Source: DATIHQ01 sp035480535 (GTDB taxonomy: Bacteria > Chlamydiota > Chlamydiia > Chlamydiales > SM23-39). From it: a stretch of DNA of 49,616 nt. Positions 24,680 through 31,711 of this stretch are shown piece after piece; positions within the stretch are counted from its first letter, which is position 1, and each line of letters opens with the position of its first letter. Made by a program: the position numbers and the translations under genes. The notes under the pieces were generated by a model. It was not told the DNA's origin and made no database searches. It saw only the letters and a list, made by a program, of their open reading frames with translations. The stretch lies in contig DATIHQ010000059.1 of assembly GCA_035480535.1 (NCBI GenBank), forward strand, positions 1 through 49,616. Direction: 5' to 3'.

Positions 24680-25504
24680 GGCGGCGAGGAAGCCGATGTT
24701 GATGCGCATGGTGGGCAAGACGCGTGGCGATTCCACAAGAGTGGCGCGGGGCTTGATGGCCACGGCGATGTGGAAGGAATGGCCGCCTGGGATGGCGGGA
24801 AGAAAGTAGCGGCGGCGCAGTTTTTCTAGTTGAGGTGATTTAAGTTTGAAGAACCATACTTGTTCCACTTCTGGCCAAAGGGTGGGTTCAATCGAATAGA
24901 GTCCCTCAATTTCAAAGGAGAATTCTTGTCCTTCTTCGGCGATCTCTGTCAGATATTGAAAGAACATTTCCCGAGAAGGGATGACGGGAATGTGGGCTCC
25001 TTCAGAAGAGGCGAAAAGATTGAAGTAGGGAGGACGAATGAGACCGTAGGCTTTTAGATAGGGAATGAGGCTTGAGATAAAGCGATTGTCGATGTCGAGA
25101 TAGACGAGTCCTTGTTTGTTGCGGTGGAGCACTCCTTTGCCTTTGCAAAGGGAGCGGAGAAGAAGAGAATTGCCCGGCACGGGGCGGGCTTGGGAAATTT
25201 CATGAGTCTCAATGAGGAGATAGGGGATGGGGGAAGGGGTTTTCTTGGGGTCGTAATCTAATGCGCCCTTAGAGAAATAGCGGGGGAGTCGATAGCTGGT
25301 TTGGGGGTATTCAATGGGTTTTGGAAGGCGGGGGGCAATGGGGGCTTTTGGTTTTCGAAATGAGTCGAGAAGGGCCATTCTCTCTTCAGGTGTAGAATGG
25401 GAAGAGAGAGAGGAATGGGACCAAGCAAGCCGGTTCAGCTCCCGAGATGTTGGCTCTCGAGTTAAATAATCTTTTGATAGTCGCAATAAGAGTGTTGAAT
25501 TCAT
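24677..25504 (-). CDS. Orphan protein with two HIxV motifs
   Basis: 275 residues, soluble, Pro- and Leu-rich, no signal peptide. Two histidine motifs, GAHIPVI near residue 168 and FHIAVAI near 247, loosely recall the paired HxT/S motifs of 2H phosphoesterases, but the fit is weak and the expected Thr/Ser is missing in both. The ATG at 25504 touches a perfect palindrome (25504-25530) where a ribosome binding site should lie. The stop codon is formed by the end of palindrome A. Same strand as miaB, 41 bp downstream. Function unknown. Confidence 0.6.
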   Translation of the reverse strand: MNSTLLLRLSKDYLTREPTSRELNRLAWSHSSLSSHSTPEERMALLDSFRKPKAPIAPRLPKPIEYPQTSYRLPRYFSKGALDYDPKKTPSPIPYLLIETHEISQARPVPGNSLLLRSLCKGKGVLHRNKQGLVYLDIDNRFISSLIPYLKAYGLIRPPYFNLFASSEGAHIPVIPSREMFFQYLTEIAEEGQEFSFEIEGLYSIEPTLWPEVEQVWFFKLKSPQLEKLRRRYFLPAIPGGHSFHIAVAIKPRATLVESPRVLPTMRINIGFLAA

Positions 25505-25530
25505 TTTAATGTAAAGATTTTACATTAAAA
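25504..25530. promoter_or_regulatory. Perfect 12-bp palindrome at a start codon
   Basis: TTTTAATGTAAA, three bases, TTTACATTAAAA, between the miaB stop and the ATG of the next minus-strand gene, overlapping the first base of that ATG. It could be an operator or an RNA hairpin blocking initiation. A transcription terminator for miaB is less likely because the stem is almost pure A/T and no T-run of its own follows. Confidence 0.5.
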
Positions 25531-25545
25531 AAGAGTTAATTTCAA

Positions 25546-26892
25546 TTAGATAACCTTGAGGCGGAGCGATTCATCGGGCTTGGCGATTTCGCCGATGAGG
25601 GTTTGATGGCTATAGCTATGGACCTTAATGGGTTGTAGCGTGCCGATGAGGGATTCTGGACCTTCAAAAATAACCTTTTTCCAGCAGCGGGTGCGCCCTT
25701 TGAGCATGAGGCCATCTTTATTGAACCGCTCGACGAGAACCTCATAGGTTTGGCCGAGCATCTGCTGCCGCTCTTCATTGCTGATTTCAGTTTGTAGATC
25801 CATCAGCCTTTGGAGCCGTTGCTGTTTCACTTCTTCTGGAATGTCATCTTTCCAGCGCATGGCGGGAGTCCCTTTGCGGGGACTGTAGGCAAAGACAAAG
25901 GCAAGCGAATAGCGGATTTGGCGCAGGACTTCAACTGTTTCTTCAAACTCCTCATCGGTTTCCGTGGGGAAACCCACGATGATGTCCGTGCCGAGAGAGG
26001 CATTGGGGACGATTTGCCTTAGCAGAGAGACTTTTTCCAGATACTCTTCTTTCGTATAGATCCGGTGCATCTTTTTCAAGATGCGGCTGGAGCCCGCTTG
26101 AATGGGGAAATGGACAAATTCGCAAAGGCTTGGGAGATCGCGGATCGCTTGCATCAGCTCGATTGTGATATCGATAGGATGGGAGGTCATGAAACGGATT
26201 CGCTCCATGCCGGGGATTTGATCGAGTTTATGAAGAAGGTCGTGAAAGAGGCAATTCCACCCGGGCTGATCTTTGCCATAGCTATTGACGTTTTGCCCGA
26301 GAAGGGTGATCTCTTTGTAGCCTTGGTCTACCAGGCGCTTGCACTCCTCTACAACACTCTCAGGAGGGCGGGAAACCTCTTCGCCGCGCGTGTAGGGAAC
26401 GACGCAGTAGGTGCAAAATTTATTGCAGCCGCGAATGATGGAGACAAAGGCTTTAATTTTATTGTCCCGTTTCGCCACGAGATAATCGAGATTCTCCTCG
26501 AAGCGATCATCTGTTTTAAACACTTGCCGCTTGGTGTAGAGCACTTCGTCGATGACGGTGCCGAGATCGGTGATATTATTGGTGCCGACGACGAAGTCGA
26601 GATGGGGGAACTTTCGGAAGAGAGAATTTTTCTTGGCCATCGCCATGCAGCCGGTGACGCCGATGATGACATTCTTCTTTTGCGCGCGGCCCAGACGGCC
26701 CAGCTTGCCCATCACCTTTCTTTCGGCTAAATCTCGAATCGAGCAGGTATTAAAAATAAGAATATCGGCCGCCTCCTCATCCTCGATGGGGGTGAGGCCC
26801 CGTTTTTGGAGCTGGCCCGCCATGATCTCAGTGTCGAGCTCATTCATTTGGCAGCCATACGTTCGGATAAAATAGGTTTTCGGCTCTTGCAT
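25546..26892 (-). CDS. miaB: tRNA i6A37 methylthiotransferase MiaB
   Basis: Radical-SAM enzyme that adds the 2-methylthio group to i6A37. 448 residues from the ATG at 26892, with GGAG five to seven bases upstream; an in-frame upstream codon at 26931 is less likely. Cluster ligands are C14, C50 and C82 in TYGCQMNELD, FNTCSIRD and VTGCMAMA. The radical-SAM triad C156, C160, C163 is in RGCNKFCTYCVVPYTRGEE, the MiaB form of the motif. A TRAM domain closes the protein. It complements MtaB, encoded at 15621. Confidence 0.95.
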   Translation of the reverse strand: MQEPKTYFIRTYGCQMNELDTEIMAGQLQKRGLTPIEDEEAADILIFNTCSIRDLAERKVMGKLGRLGRAQKKNVIIGVTGCMAMAKKNSLFRKFPHLDFVVGTNNITDLGTVIDEVLYTKRQVFKTDDRFEENLDYLVAKRDNKIKAFVSIIRGCNKFCTYCVVPYTRGEEVSRPPESVVEECKRLVDQGYKEITLLGQNVNSYGKDQPGWNCLFHDLLHKLDQIPGMERIRFMTSHPIDITIELMQAIRDLPSLCEFVHFPIQAGSSRILKKMHRIYTKEEYLEKVSLLRQIVPNASLGTDIIVGFPTETDEEFEETVEVLRQIRYSLAFVFAYSPRKGTPAMRWKDDIPEEVKQQRLQRLMDLQTEISNEERQQMLGQTYEVLVERFNKDGLMLKGRTRCWKKVIFEGPESLIGTLQPIKVHSYSHQTLIGEIAKPDESLRLKVI

Positions 26893-27040
26893 AAGCGCTC
26901 CATGATAGCCGAACTTTCCAAGTCTTTGCAAGATTGCAATGCAAGTACTTGGTTGTTAGTTGCTTATATTTCATATTTCCAAAAAATCTCCGTTCCTTGT
27001 ATGATTTTGTTTTCAATTTGTCATTTAGGATCTTACGAAA

Positions 27041-27487
27041 ATGAATCACAAGCAGAAGACCCCCCTCCTCACGAAGAAAGAGGCATTGAACTCACGCAAA
27101 TGGTACCTGTTCGATGCGACAGGAAAGACTTTAGGCCGTTTTGCCGCTGAGGTGGCAAAGATACTCCGCGGCAAGCACCGCCCTGATTTTACTCCCCATG
27201 TAGATTGCGGCGATGGCGTAGTCATCATCAATGCGGAAAAAATCGAAGTCACCGGGATGAAAGAAGCCCGCAAGATCTACCGCAGCTATACGGGCTTTAT
27301 CGGTGGATTGAAAGAGATCCCTTATAAAGTTCTGATTGCCCGCAAGCCCGAATATATCCTGGAGCATGCGATTAAAGGCATGATGCCTAAAACTCGTTTA
27401 GGCGGCCAGCAAGTGAAAAAGCTCCGGATTTACAAAGGGGCAGAACATACAATGAAAGCCCAAAACCCTATCCCCGTTAATACTTAA
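27041..27487 (+). CDS. rplM: 50S ribosomal protein L13
   Basis: Early-assembly large-subunit protein. 148 residues with the family core KWYLFDATGKTLGRFAAEVA near the N-terminus and GMMPKTRLGGQQVKKLRIYKG near the C-terminus. An N-terminal extension of about 15 residues is present. AGGA lies about 10 bases upstream of the ATG. rpsI follows after eight bases, the usual rplM-rpsI operon. The 148-bp gap before it, shared with the divergent miaB start, is AT-rich and must hold the promoter, but I could not choose one with confidence. Confidence 0.97.
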   Translation: MNHKQKTPLLTKKEALNSRKWYLFDATGKTLGRFAAEVAKILRGKHRPDFTPHVDCGDGVVIINAEKIEVTGMKEARKIYRSYTGFIGGLKEIPYKVLIARKPEYILEHAIKGMMPKTRLGGQQVKKLRIYKGAEHTMKAQNPIPVNT

Positions 27488-27495
27488 AGGAAGTC

Positions 27496-27888
27496 ATGGC
27501 ACAAGAAGAAACGATTGGAATTGGACGTAGAAAAACAGCAGTCTCCTCAGTTCGGATGAGAAAAGGAACTGGCATCATCGACGTAAATGGACGAACCTTT
27601 GAAGAGTATTTTCCTCTCCAACTCCAGCGAGATCTGATTCTCGCTCCGCTGCAAAAATTTTCCAATGTAGAGAAAGTGGATCTCATCATCCGCGTGAAAG
27701 GGGGCGGCCTAGATGGCCAAGCCACCGCTACGCGCCTTGGCATCAGCCGTGCACTCGTTCAAGAAGACGAGGCGATCCGCGGCGATCTGAAAGAGCTCGG
27801 CTTCCTCACCCGCGATCCACGCAAGAGAGAACGCAAGAAATACGGCCGCAAAGGCGCCCGCAAACGCTTCCAGTTCTCCAAACGCTAA
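27496..27888 (+). CDS. rpsI: 30S ribosomal protein S9
   Basis: Small-subunit head protein. 130 residues. IGIGRRKTAVSSVRMRKGTG at the N-terminus and the basic C-terminal tail (DPRKRERKKYGRKGARKRFQFSKR), which reaches the ribosomal P-site tRNA, are diagnostic. AAGGA lies upstream of its ATG within the eight-base gap after rplM. A strong terminator follows seven bases after the stop. Confidence 0.97.
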   Translation: MAQEETIGIGRRKTAVSSVRMRKGTGIIDVNGRTFEEYFPLQLQRDLILAPLQKFSNVEKVDLIIRVKGGGLDGQATATRLGISRALVQEDEAIRGDLKELGFLTRDPRKRERKKYGRKGARKRFQFSKR

Positions 27889-27894
27889 ACTTCA

Positions 27895-27919
27895 AAGGAG
27901 AGAGGTCCCCTCTCTCCTT
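27895..27919. terminator. Bidirectional terminator after rpsI
   Basis: An 11-bp perfect stem, AAGGAGAGAGG / CCTCTCTCCTT, with a three-base loop (27906-27908). Downstream of the rplM-rpsI operon it is followed by TACTTTAT. The stop codon of the convergent gene (27918-27920) overlaps its right edge, so it can serve both directions, although the T-tail is modest on each side. Confidence 0.75.
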
Positions 27920-28250
27920 ACTTTATCCACACACACTTTTTTCGAAGAAACGCATCTGTCGCCGTGTCATCTCCCATAGCATATGGAACTTCACCGATGC
28001 CCATCTCAAAGACATCGTGTTGAAGGTAAACAAAAATCTCTCCTCCATAATGTTTGTGTACTGCAATTCCTTGTAGTTGTGGCTGTCCAAGACTTGCATC
28101 TGGCGCCAAATACATTACTTCTGGATTGGATAGAAAAACTGAGTTGCAAATCCTTTCGATACACGAGAACATGGCATGACAAGCTTTTCTTAGATCTGGA
28201 CATTTTGCATACAGGTTGGGGCAAGGAGACCCGCTTCCAATTCGAACCAT
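27918..28250 (-). CDS. Small orphan protein, unknown function
   Basis: 110 residues from the ATG at 28250, chosen because GGAGG sits five bases upstream; the in-frame ATG at 28262 overlaps that box. Soluble, with several Cys residues in the first half (CPNLYAKCPDLRKACHAMFSCIERIC) and an acidic C-terminal half (GGEIFVYLQHDVFEMGIGEV). No family recognised. It lies 50 bp after the quinone oxidoreductase gene on the same strand and ends in the rpsI terminator. Confidence 0.55.
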   Translation of the reverse strand: MVRIGSGSPCPNLYAKCPDLRKACHAMFSCIERICNSVFLSNPEVMYLAPDASLGQPQLQGIAVHKHYGGEIFVYLQHDVFEMGIGEVPYAMGDDTATDAFLRKKCVWIK

Positions 28251-28300
28251 TAGAACCTCCATTTGAGAGCAAACAATCTAAATGAATTTTCGATTAAGTT

Positions 28301-29254
28301 CTACCCTTGAACTTTGAGGACGATTTTTCCGAGGGTGTTCCCTTTTTTGATTTCATCGATGGCGCGGGGGGCTTGATCCAGGGGATATTGATGGATTTTA
28401 GGCGGCGTCGCTTTGCCCGATTCAAAGAGTTTGGTGATTTCTCGAAGCTGCTTTCCATTCGCATGGACGAAGAGATACTCGGCTCTGATTTTAAAGTGCG
28501 CTGCTAAATCTAAATCTGGCTGCTCCCGAATGCTGACGATGCGGCCGCCCGGTTTTAGAACCTCAAAGCTTTGTTTGTAGACGGAACCGCCTATCGTATC
28601 GAAGACAACATCGATGCCGGAAGGGTGGGTTTTTCGGATCTGGTCCACGAAATTGGTGTTCTGGTAATCGATGATCTCATCTGCGCCCAACTGTTTGACA
28701 TAATCGAACTTAGCCTGGCTTGCCGTAGTGATCACTTTAGCGCCATGAACTTTTGCCCATTGGATTGCAAAGCCGCCCACTCCGCCCCCGCCCCCATGAA
28801 CCAGGAGATGTTCGCCCGGTTTTAGATTTGTCTTCTCAAAGAGAGCCTGCCACGCCGTCAACCCAGCGAGAGGGACTGCAGCCGCCTCAGCCATAGAGAG
28901 ATTTTTCGGCATCAACGCCACATGTTCAGCAGTAAAACATAAATATTCAGCCCAACTTCCCCATTGCAAAAGGGGCTTGCGACAGTAGGTATAGACCTGA
29001 TCGCCCACCTTCAACGAGGTCACATGATTGCCCAGCGAATGAACTGTACCTGAGGCTTCCCATCCAAGAATCAGAGGAAATCGATGGGGCACGCGAGATT
29101 GAAATAATCCTTCCGCAACCTTTGCATCAGCGGGATTTACGCCAGCATAGGCAACAGCAATGCAAACCTCTCCCTCTTCCGGTTTAGGAGTAGAAATTTG
29201 CCCTACTTTTATGTTACCCTTGGATGCAAAAGACTCGATATAAGCTGCTTTCAT
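28301..29254 (-). CDS. NADPH:quinone oxidoreductase-like MDR protein
   Basis: 317 residues of the medium-chain dehydrogenase/reductase superfamily, zinc-free quinone-oxidoreductase branch. The N-terminal GroES-like domain includes YAGVNPADAKVAEG and GWEASGTV. The Rossmann domain has VHGGGGGVGGFAIQWAK (about 147-163). The Cys ligands of zinc alcohol dehydrogenases are missing. The likely reaction is NADPH-dependent reduction of a quinone or enone. The start at 29254 shares the bases CATG (29252-29255) with the divergent NUDIX gene, and neither start has a Shine-Dalgarno sequence. Confidence 0.88.
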   Translation of the reverse strand: MKAAYIESFASKGNIKVGQISTPKPEEGEVCIAVAYAGVNPADAKVAEGLFQSRVPHRFPLILGWEASGTVHSLGNHVTSLKVGDQVYTYCRKPLLQWGSWAEYLCFTAEHVALMPKNLSMAEAAAVPLAGLTAWQALFEKTNLKPGEHLLVHGGGGGVGGFAIQWAKVHGAKVITTASQAKFDYVKQLGADEIIDYQNTNFVDQIRKTHPSGIDVVFDTIGGSVYKQSFEVLKPGGRIVSIREQPDLDLAAHFKIRAEYLFVHANGKQLREITKLFESGKATPPKIHQYPLDQAPRAIDEIKKGNTLGKIVLKVQG

Positions 29255-29873
29255 GAAGTTAAGAATAAAACAGATCTGCCAGAAAAACAAACTTTTTCTT
29301 CTTCTGTTGTGTGGGATGAACTTGATGGCCGAGCAGTTGGTTTTCCAGGAGCCTCCAGAAGGTTTTCATCCCAAGTTGGAAGTGGCGGGCTGTTTTGTCG
29401 TTGTTGGAGACCAGTTTTTGTTTTTAAAGCAGCAGCCTTTTGATTCTGAGGCAAATAGATGGGGCGTCCCAGGAGGTAGGATTGAAAAAGGAGAAAGTGC
29501 TGTAGAAGGTTGCATTCGGGAAGTCTATGAAGAGACGGGAATTGATTTAGGAGCAAGTCCTCCCCATTTTTTGGGGAAGGTAAACATCCGCTATCCTGAA
29601 GTGGACTTTGTCTATCACATGTTTGAAGCCCGTTTAGAATGCGCGCCTGGGATGATTCTCATTGACCCTGCTGAACACACAGAATATCGTTGGATGTCTT
29701 TAGAGACGGCGTTAGAGTTCCCTTTGATTCGCGGGGAGGAGGAGTGCATCCAATTAGTTTATGGAACACAAATGACCAATCCTTGGATGAGTCCTTCGTT
29801 ACCGTTCCCGTTTGCGTTACCGTGCCCGCAAGCAAGAGTCGGTAACGGTAACGCAAACGGGAACGAGGATTGA
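29253..29873 (+). CDS. Exported NUDIX hydrolase with repeat-derived C-terminal tail
   Basis: 206 residues. The N-terminus is a basic-hydrophobic signal peptide (KNKLFLLLLCGMNLMA, then EQ). The NUDIX box is complete: GRIEKGE at 75-81, seven residues, then REVYEETGI at 89-97. Outside the box it aligns with the NUDIX protein at 10617 (PPxxFxxKxEVA near the start; LGKxxxRYxxxDFxxHxF after the box), so they are paralogues. Residues from about 176 to the end (PWMSPSLPFPFALP... NGNANGNED) are encoded by palindrome B, which also supplies the stop region. Its ATG overlaps the divergent oxidoreductase start (CATG). Confidence 0.82.
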   Translation: MKLRIKQICQKNKLFLLLLCGMNLMAEQLVFQEPPEGFHPKLEVAGCFVVVGDQFLFLKQQPFDSEANRWGVPGGRIEKGESAVEGCIREVYEETGIDLGASPPHFLGKVNIRYPEVDFVYHMFEARLECAPGMILIDPAEHTEYRWMSLETALEFPLIRGEEECIQLVYGTQMTNPWMSPSLPFPFALPCPQARVGNGNANGNED

Positions 29874-29888
29874 TCACGAGGATTGATC
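29778..29888. repeat. Hexamer-built palindrome B (GTTACC/GTTCCC units)
   Basis: From 29798 the left arm reads GTTACC GTTCCC GTTTGC GTTACC GTGCCC GCAAGC. The right arm (29840-29864) is the reverse complement of GTTCCC GTTTGC GTTACC GTTACC G, again one hexamer out of register. Flanks extend the symmetry as CAATCCTTGGATGAGTCCTTCG versus CAATCCTCG repeated, and CGAGGATTGATC occurs twice in tandem at 29864-29888. The unit order GNNNCC, GNNTGC, GNNNCC matches palindrome A. The element overlaps the 3' end of the NUDIX gene. Confidence 0.8.
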
Positions 29889-29943
29889 CGTTGTTGGTTA
29901 TACCATTTACTTATATTTCATCTTTAGATATTTCATAATTATT

Positions 29944-30408
29944 ATGGATGGAAAACCTGTTTCTGCATCTTCTATTATCGATCAAGTGGTTGAAGTATTT
30001 CCAAATGATTTAAATCCGCATGGAACTCTTTTTGGGGGGCGGGTGATGCAGATTGTCGATTCATTGGCCGCGATTGTGGCTAAGCGCCATTCGGGAAAGG
30101 TGTGCGTGACTTTGGGGATCGACTCGGTCCGCTTTCTCAATCCGGCGCGGCGGGGCGATATTTTGGTCTGCATGGCCTCTGTGAATAAGGCTTGGCGCAC
30201 CTCGATGGAGGTGGGAGTCAAAGTCGTCGCAGAGGACTTTCGCACCTTGGAACAGAAAGATATCTTGTCGGCCTACTTTACCTTCGTCGCCGTCGATGAT
30301 GATCATAAGCCAATCGAGATCATCCCGGTGATTCCTGAGACGGCTGAACAGATTCAGCGCTTTAAAGAAGCTGAATCTCGCAGACAGCAAAGATTAGCCA
30401 CCCGATAG
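29944..30408 (+). CDS. Hotdog-fold acyl-CoA thioesterase
   Basis: 154 residues. The motif NPHGTLFGGRVMQIVDSLAAIVAKRHSG (about 23-50) is the YciA/BACH-type acyl-CoA thioesterase signature, with the catalytic Asp in QIVDS. VRFLNPARRGDILV follows, as in the family. The C-terminus is Glu/Arg/Gln-rich. It hydrolyses acyl-CoA to free acid and CoA in the cytoplasm. It starts 70 bp after the NUDIX stop, in an AT-rich gap containing TTATATTTCAT, with no obvious ribosome binding site. It is convergent with the propeller gene (6-bp gap). Confidence 0.92.
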   Translation: MDGKPVSASSIIDQVVEVFPNDLNPHGTLFGGRVMQIVDSLAAIVAKRHSGKVCVTLGIDSVRFLNPARRGDILVCMASVNKAWRTSMEVGVKVVAEDFRTLEQKDILSAYFTFVAVDDDHKPIEIIPVIPETAEQIQRFKEAESRRQQRLATR

Positions 30409-30414
30409 ATTTTC

Positions 30415-31659
30415 TTACGGCACAATGGTGATAGAAGCATTGCCTAAGGAAAGTTGGCTAGAGATAGTTGTATTTCCTACGACAAAGTAACTATAGGTTT
30501 GGCCTGCGGTGAGGTTGTGATCTTCAAATCTAAGGACATTGTTGCTCACTGTCCCTGCTAAATTGGTAAGTCCAGCATCTCGATAAATCTGGAAGTTCGT
30601 GTAAGTGGCTGTAGTTCCAGCGGTGGTCCAGCCCACAACTGTATAGAGATCCGTTTGAGAGGGAAAGAAATTTCTGAGTTGCGCCACGGTCACGAGCGGC
30701 GTTGTTGCCGCCACCAGTGCTGTGGGTGAAGTGGCGATGCCTATAGGATTTGACCCAACCGTAACCGCCGCTGTCACCGTATTAGTCGAAATTTGGATGA
30801 CACTTACAAGCGAGGTGGATTCTCTGCTCACATAGGCGAAAGCGCCATCCGCCGTGATGGCGACACCCCAAGGAACGTTTGCCACGGCAATCGTCGCTGT
30901 CACTATATTGCTCGATGTGGTGATGACACTTACGTTGGCGCTGCCGCTATTGGTCACATAGGCAGAAGCGCCATCCGGCGTGATGGCAACGCCAATGGGG
31001 CTTGTTCCAACTGTGATTGTTGCCGTCACTATATTGGTCGAAGTTTGAATGACGCTTACAGTTGTGGTACCAGTATTGGCCACGTAGGCGAAAGAGCCAT
31101 TCGGCGTGATGGCAATGCCCTCAGGCTGTGACCCCACAGCAATCGTTGCTGTCAATATGTGGCTCGATGTATCGATGACGTTTACCCTGAGATTGCCATT
31201 AAGGGCCACATAAGCAAAAGAGCCATTTGGCGTGATGGCAATGGCAATAGGTGTACCCTGAACAGTAACTGTCGCCGTTACAGTATTAGTTGCCGTACTG
31301 ATGATACTTACATTAAGGTCAGGGTTATTGCCCACATAGACAAAAGAACCATTCGGCGTCATAGCCATTCCGTTATTTTGTCTCCCGACAGTAATCGTCG
31401 CCGTCACAGTATTATTTGTTAAATTAATGACGTTTACAGGAATAGTACCAGCATTATTATTACTCACGTAGGCTAAAGCATTATTCGGTGTAATAACAAT
31501 GGCAAAGGGGACTGTTCCAACTGTGATTGTTGCTGTTACTGTATTTGTTGATGTATCTATAACGCTGACACTGCCGCTACCGTTGTTGGCCACACAGGCA
31601 ACTTGTTTAGCAAAGAGAGGCCCACTCAAGAGACTAAGAAAGAAGAGCAGAAACCTCAT
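30415..31659 (-). CDS. Exported YVTN seven-bladed beta-propeller protein
   Basis: 414 residues. A signal peptide (MRFLLFFLSLLSGPLFA) is followed by seven tandem repeats of about 42 residues with the pattern VSVIDTSTNTVTATITVG, two to four residues, AITPNGSFAYVANxG. This is the YVTN/surface-layer propeller repeat. The last ~90 residues (YTVVGWTTAGTTATYTNFQIYRD...) look like a fibronectin-type-III-like domain. It is Thr/Val-rich and probably surface-exposed or secreted. The repeats are similar at DNA level too (period about 126 bp), so unequal recombination could change blade number. Ligand or partner unknown. Confidence 0.88.
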   Translation of the reverse strand: MRFLLFFLSLLSGPLFAKQVACVANNGSGSVSVIDTSTNTVTATITVGTVPFAIVITPNNALAYVSNNNAGTIPVNVINLTNNTVTATITVGRQNNGMAMTPNGSFVYVGNNPDLNVSIISTATNTVTATVTVQGTPIAIAITPNGSFAYVALNGNLRVNVIDTSSHILTATIAVGSQPEGIAITPNGSFAYVANTGTTTVSVIQTSTNIVTATITVGTSPIGVAITPDGASAYVTNSGSANVSVITTSSNIVTATIAVANVPWGVAITADGAFAYVSRESTSLVSVIQISTNTVTAAVTVGSNPIGIATSPTALVAATTPLVTVAQLRNFFPSQTDLYTVVGWTTAGTTATYTNFQIYRDAGLTNLAGTVSNNVLRFEDHNLTAGQTYSYFVVGNTTISSQLSLGNASITIVP

Positions 31660-31711
31660 CGGCGCCTTGTTTAAACTTCAAAATTCTATCAGGGAATTTT
31701 TAGAAATCAAG

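Noticed and set aside
26065..26730. 221-residue open frame antisense to miaB
   Set aside because: Complete overlap with a certain gene and no ribosome binding site or domain.
26893..27040. TTATATTTCAT motif before rplM, also near 29910, as a shared regulatory site
   Set aside because: The distances to the genes differ and AT-rich chance matches are expected; no -35 fits both.
30793..31422. Regular repeats on the plus strand suggestive of a CRISPR-like array
   Set aside because: The period of about 126 bp is the coding repeat of the YVTN propeller on the minus strand; there are no short identical repeats with unique spacers.
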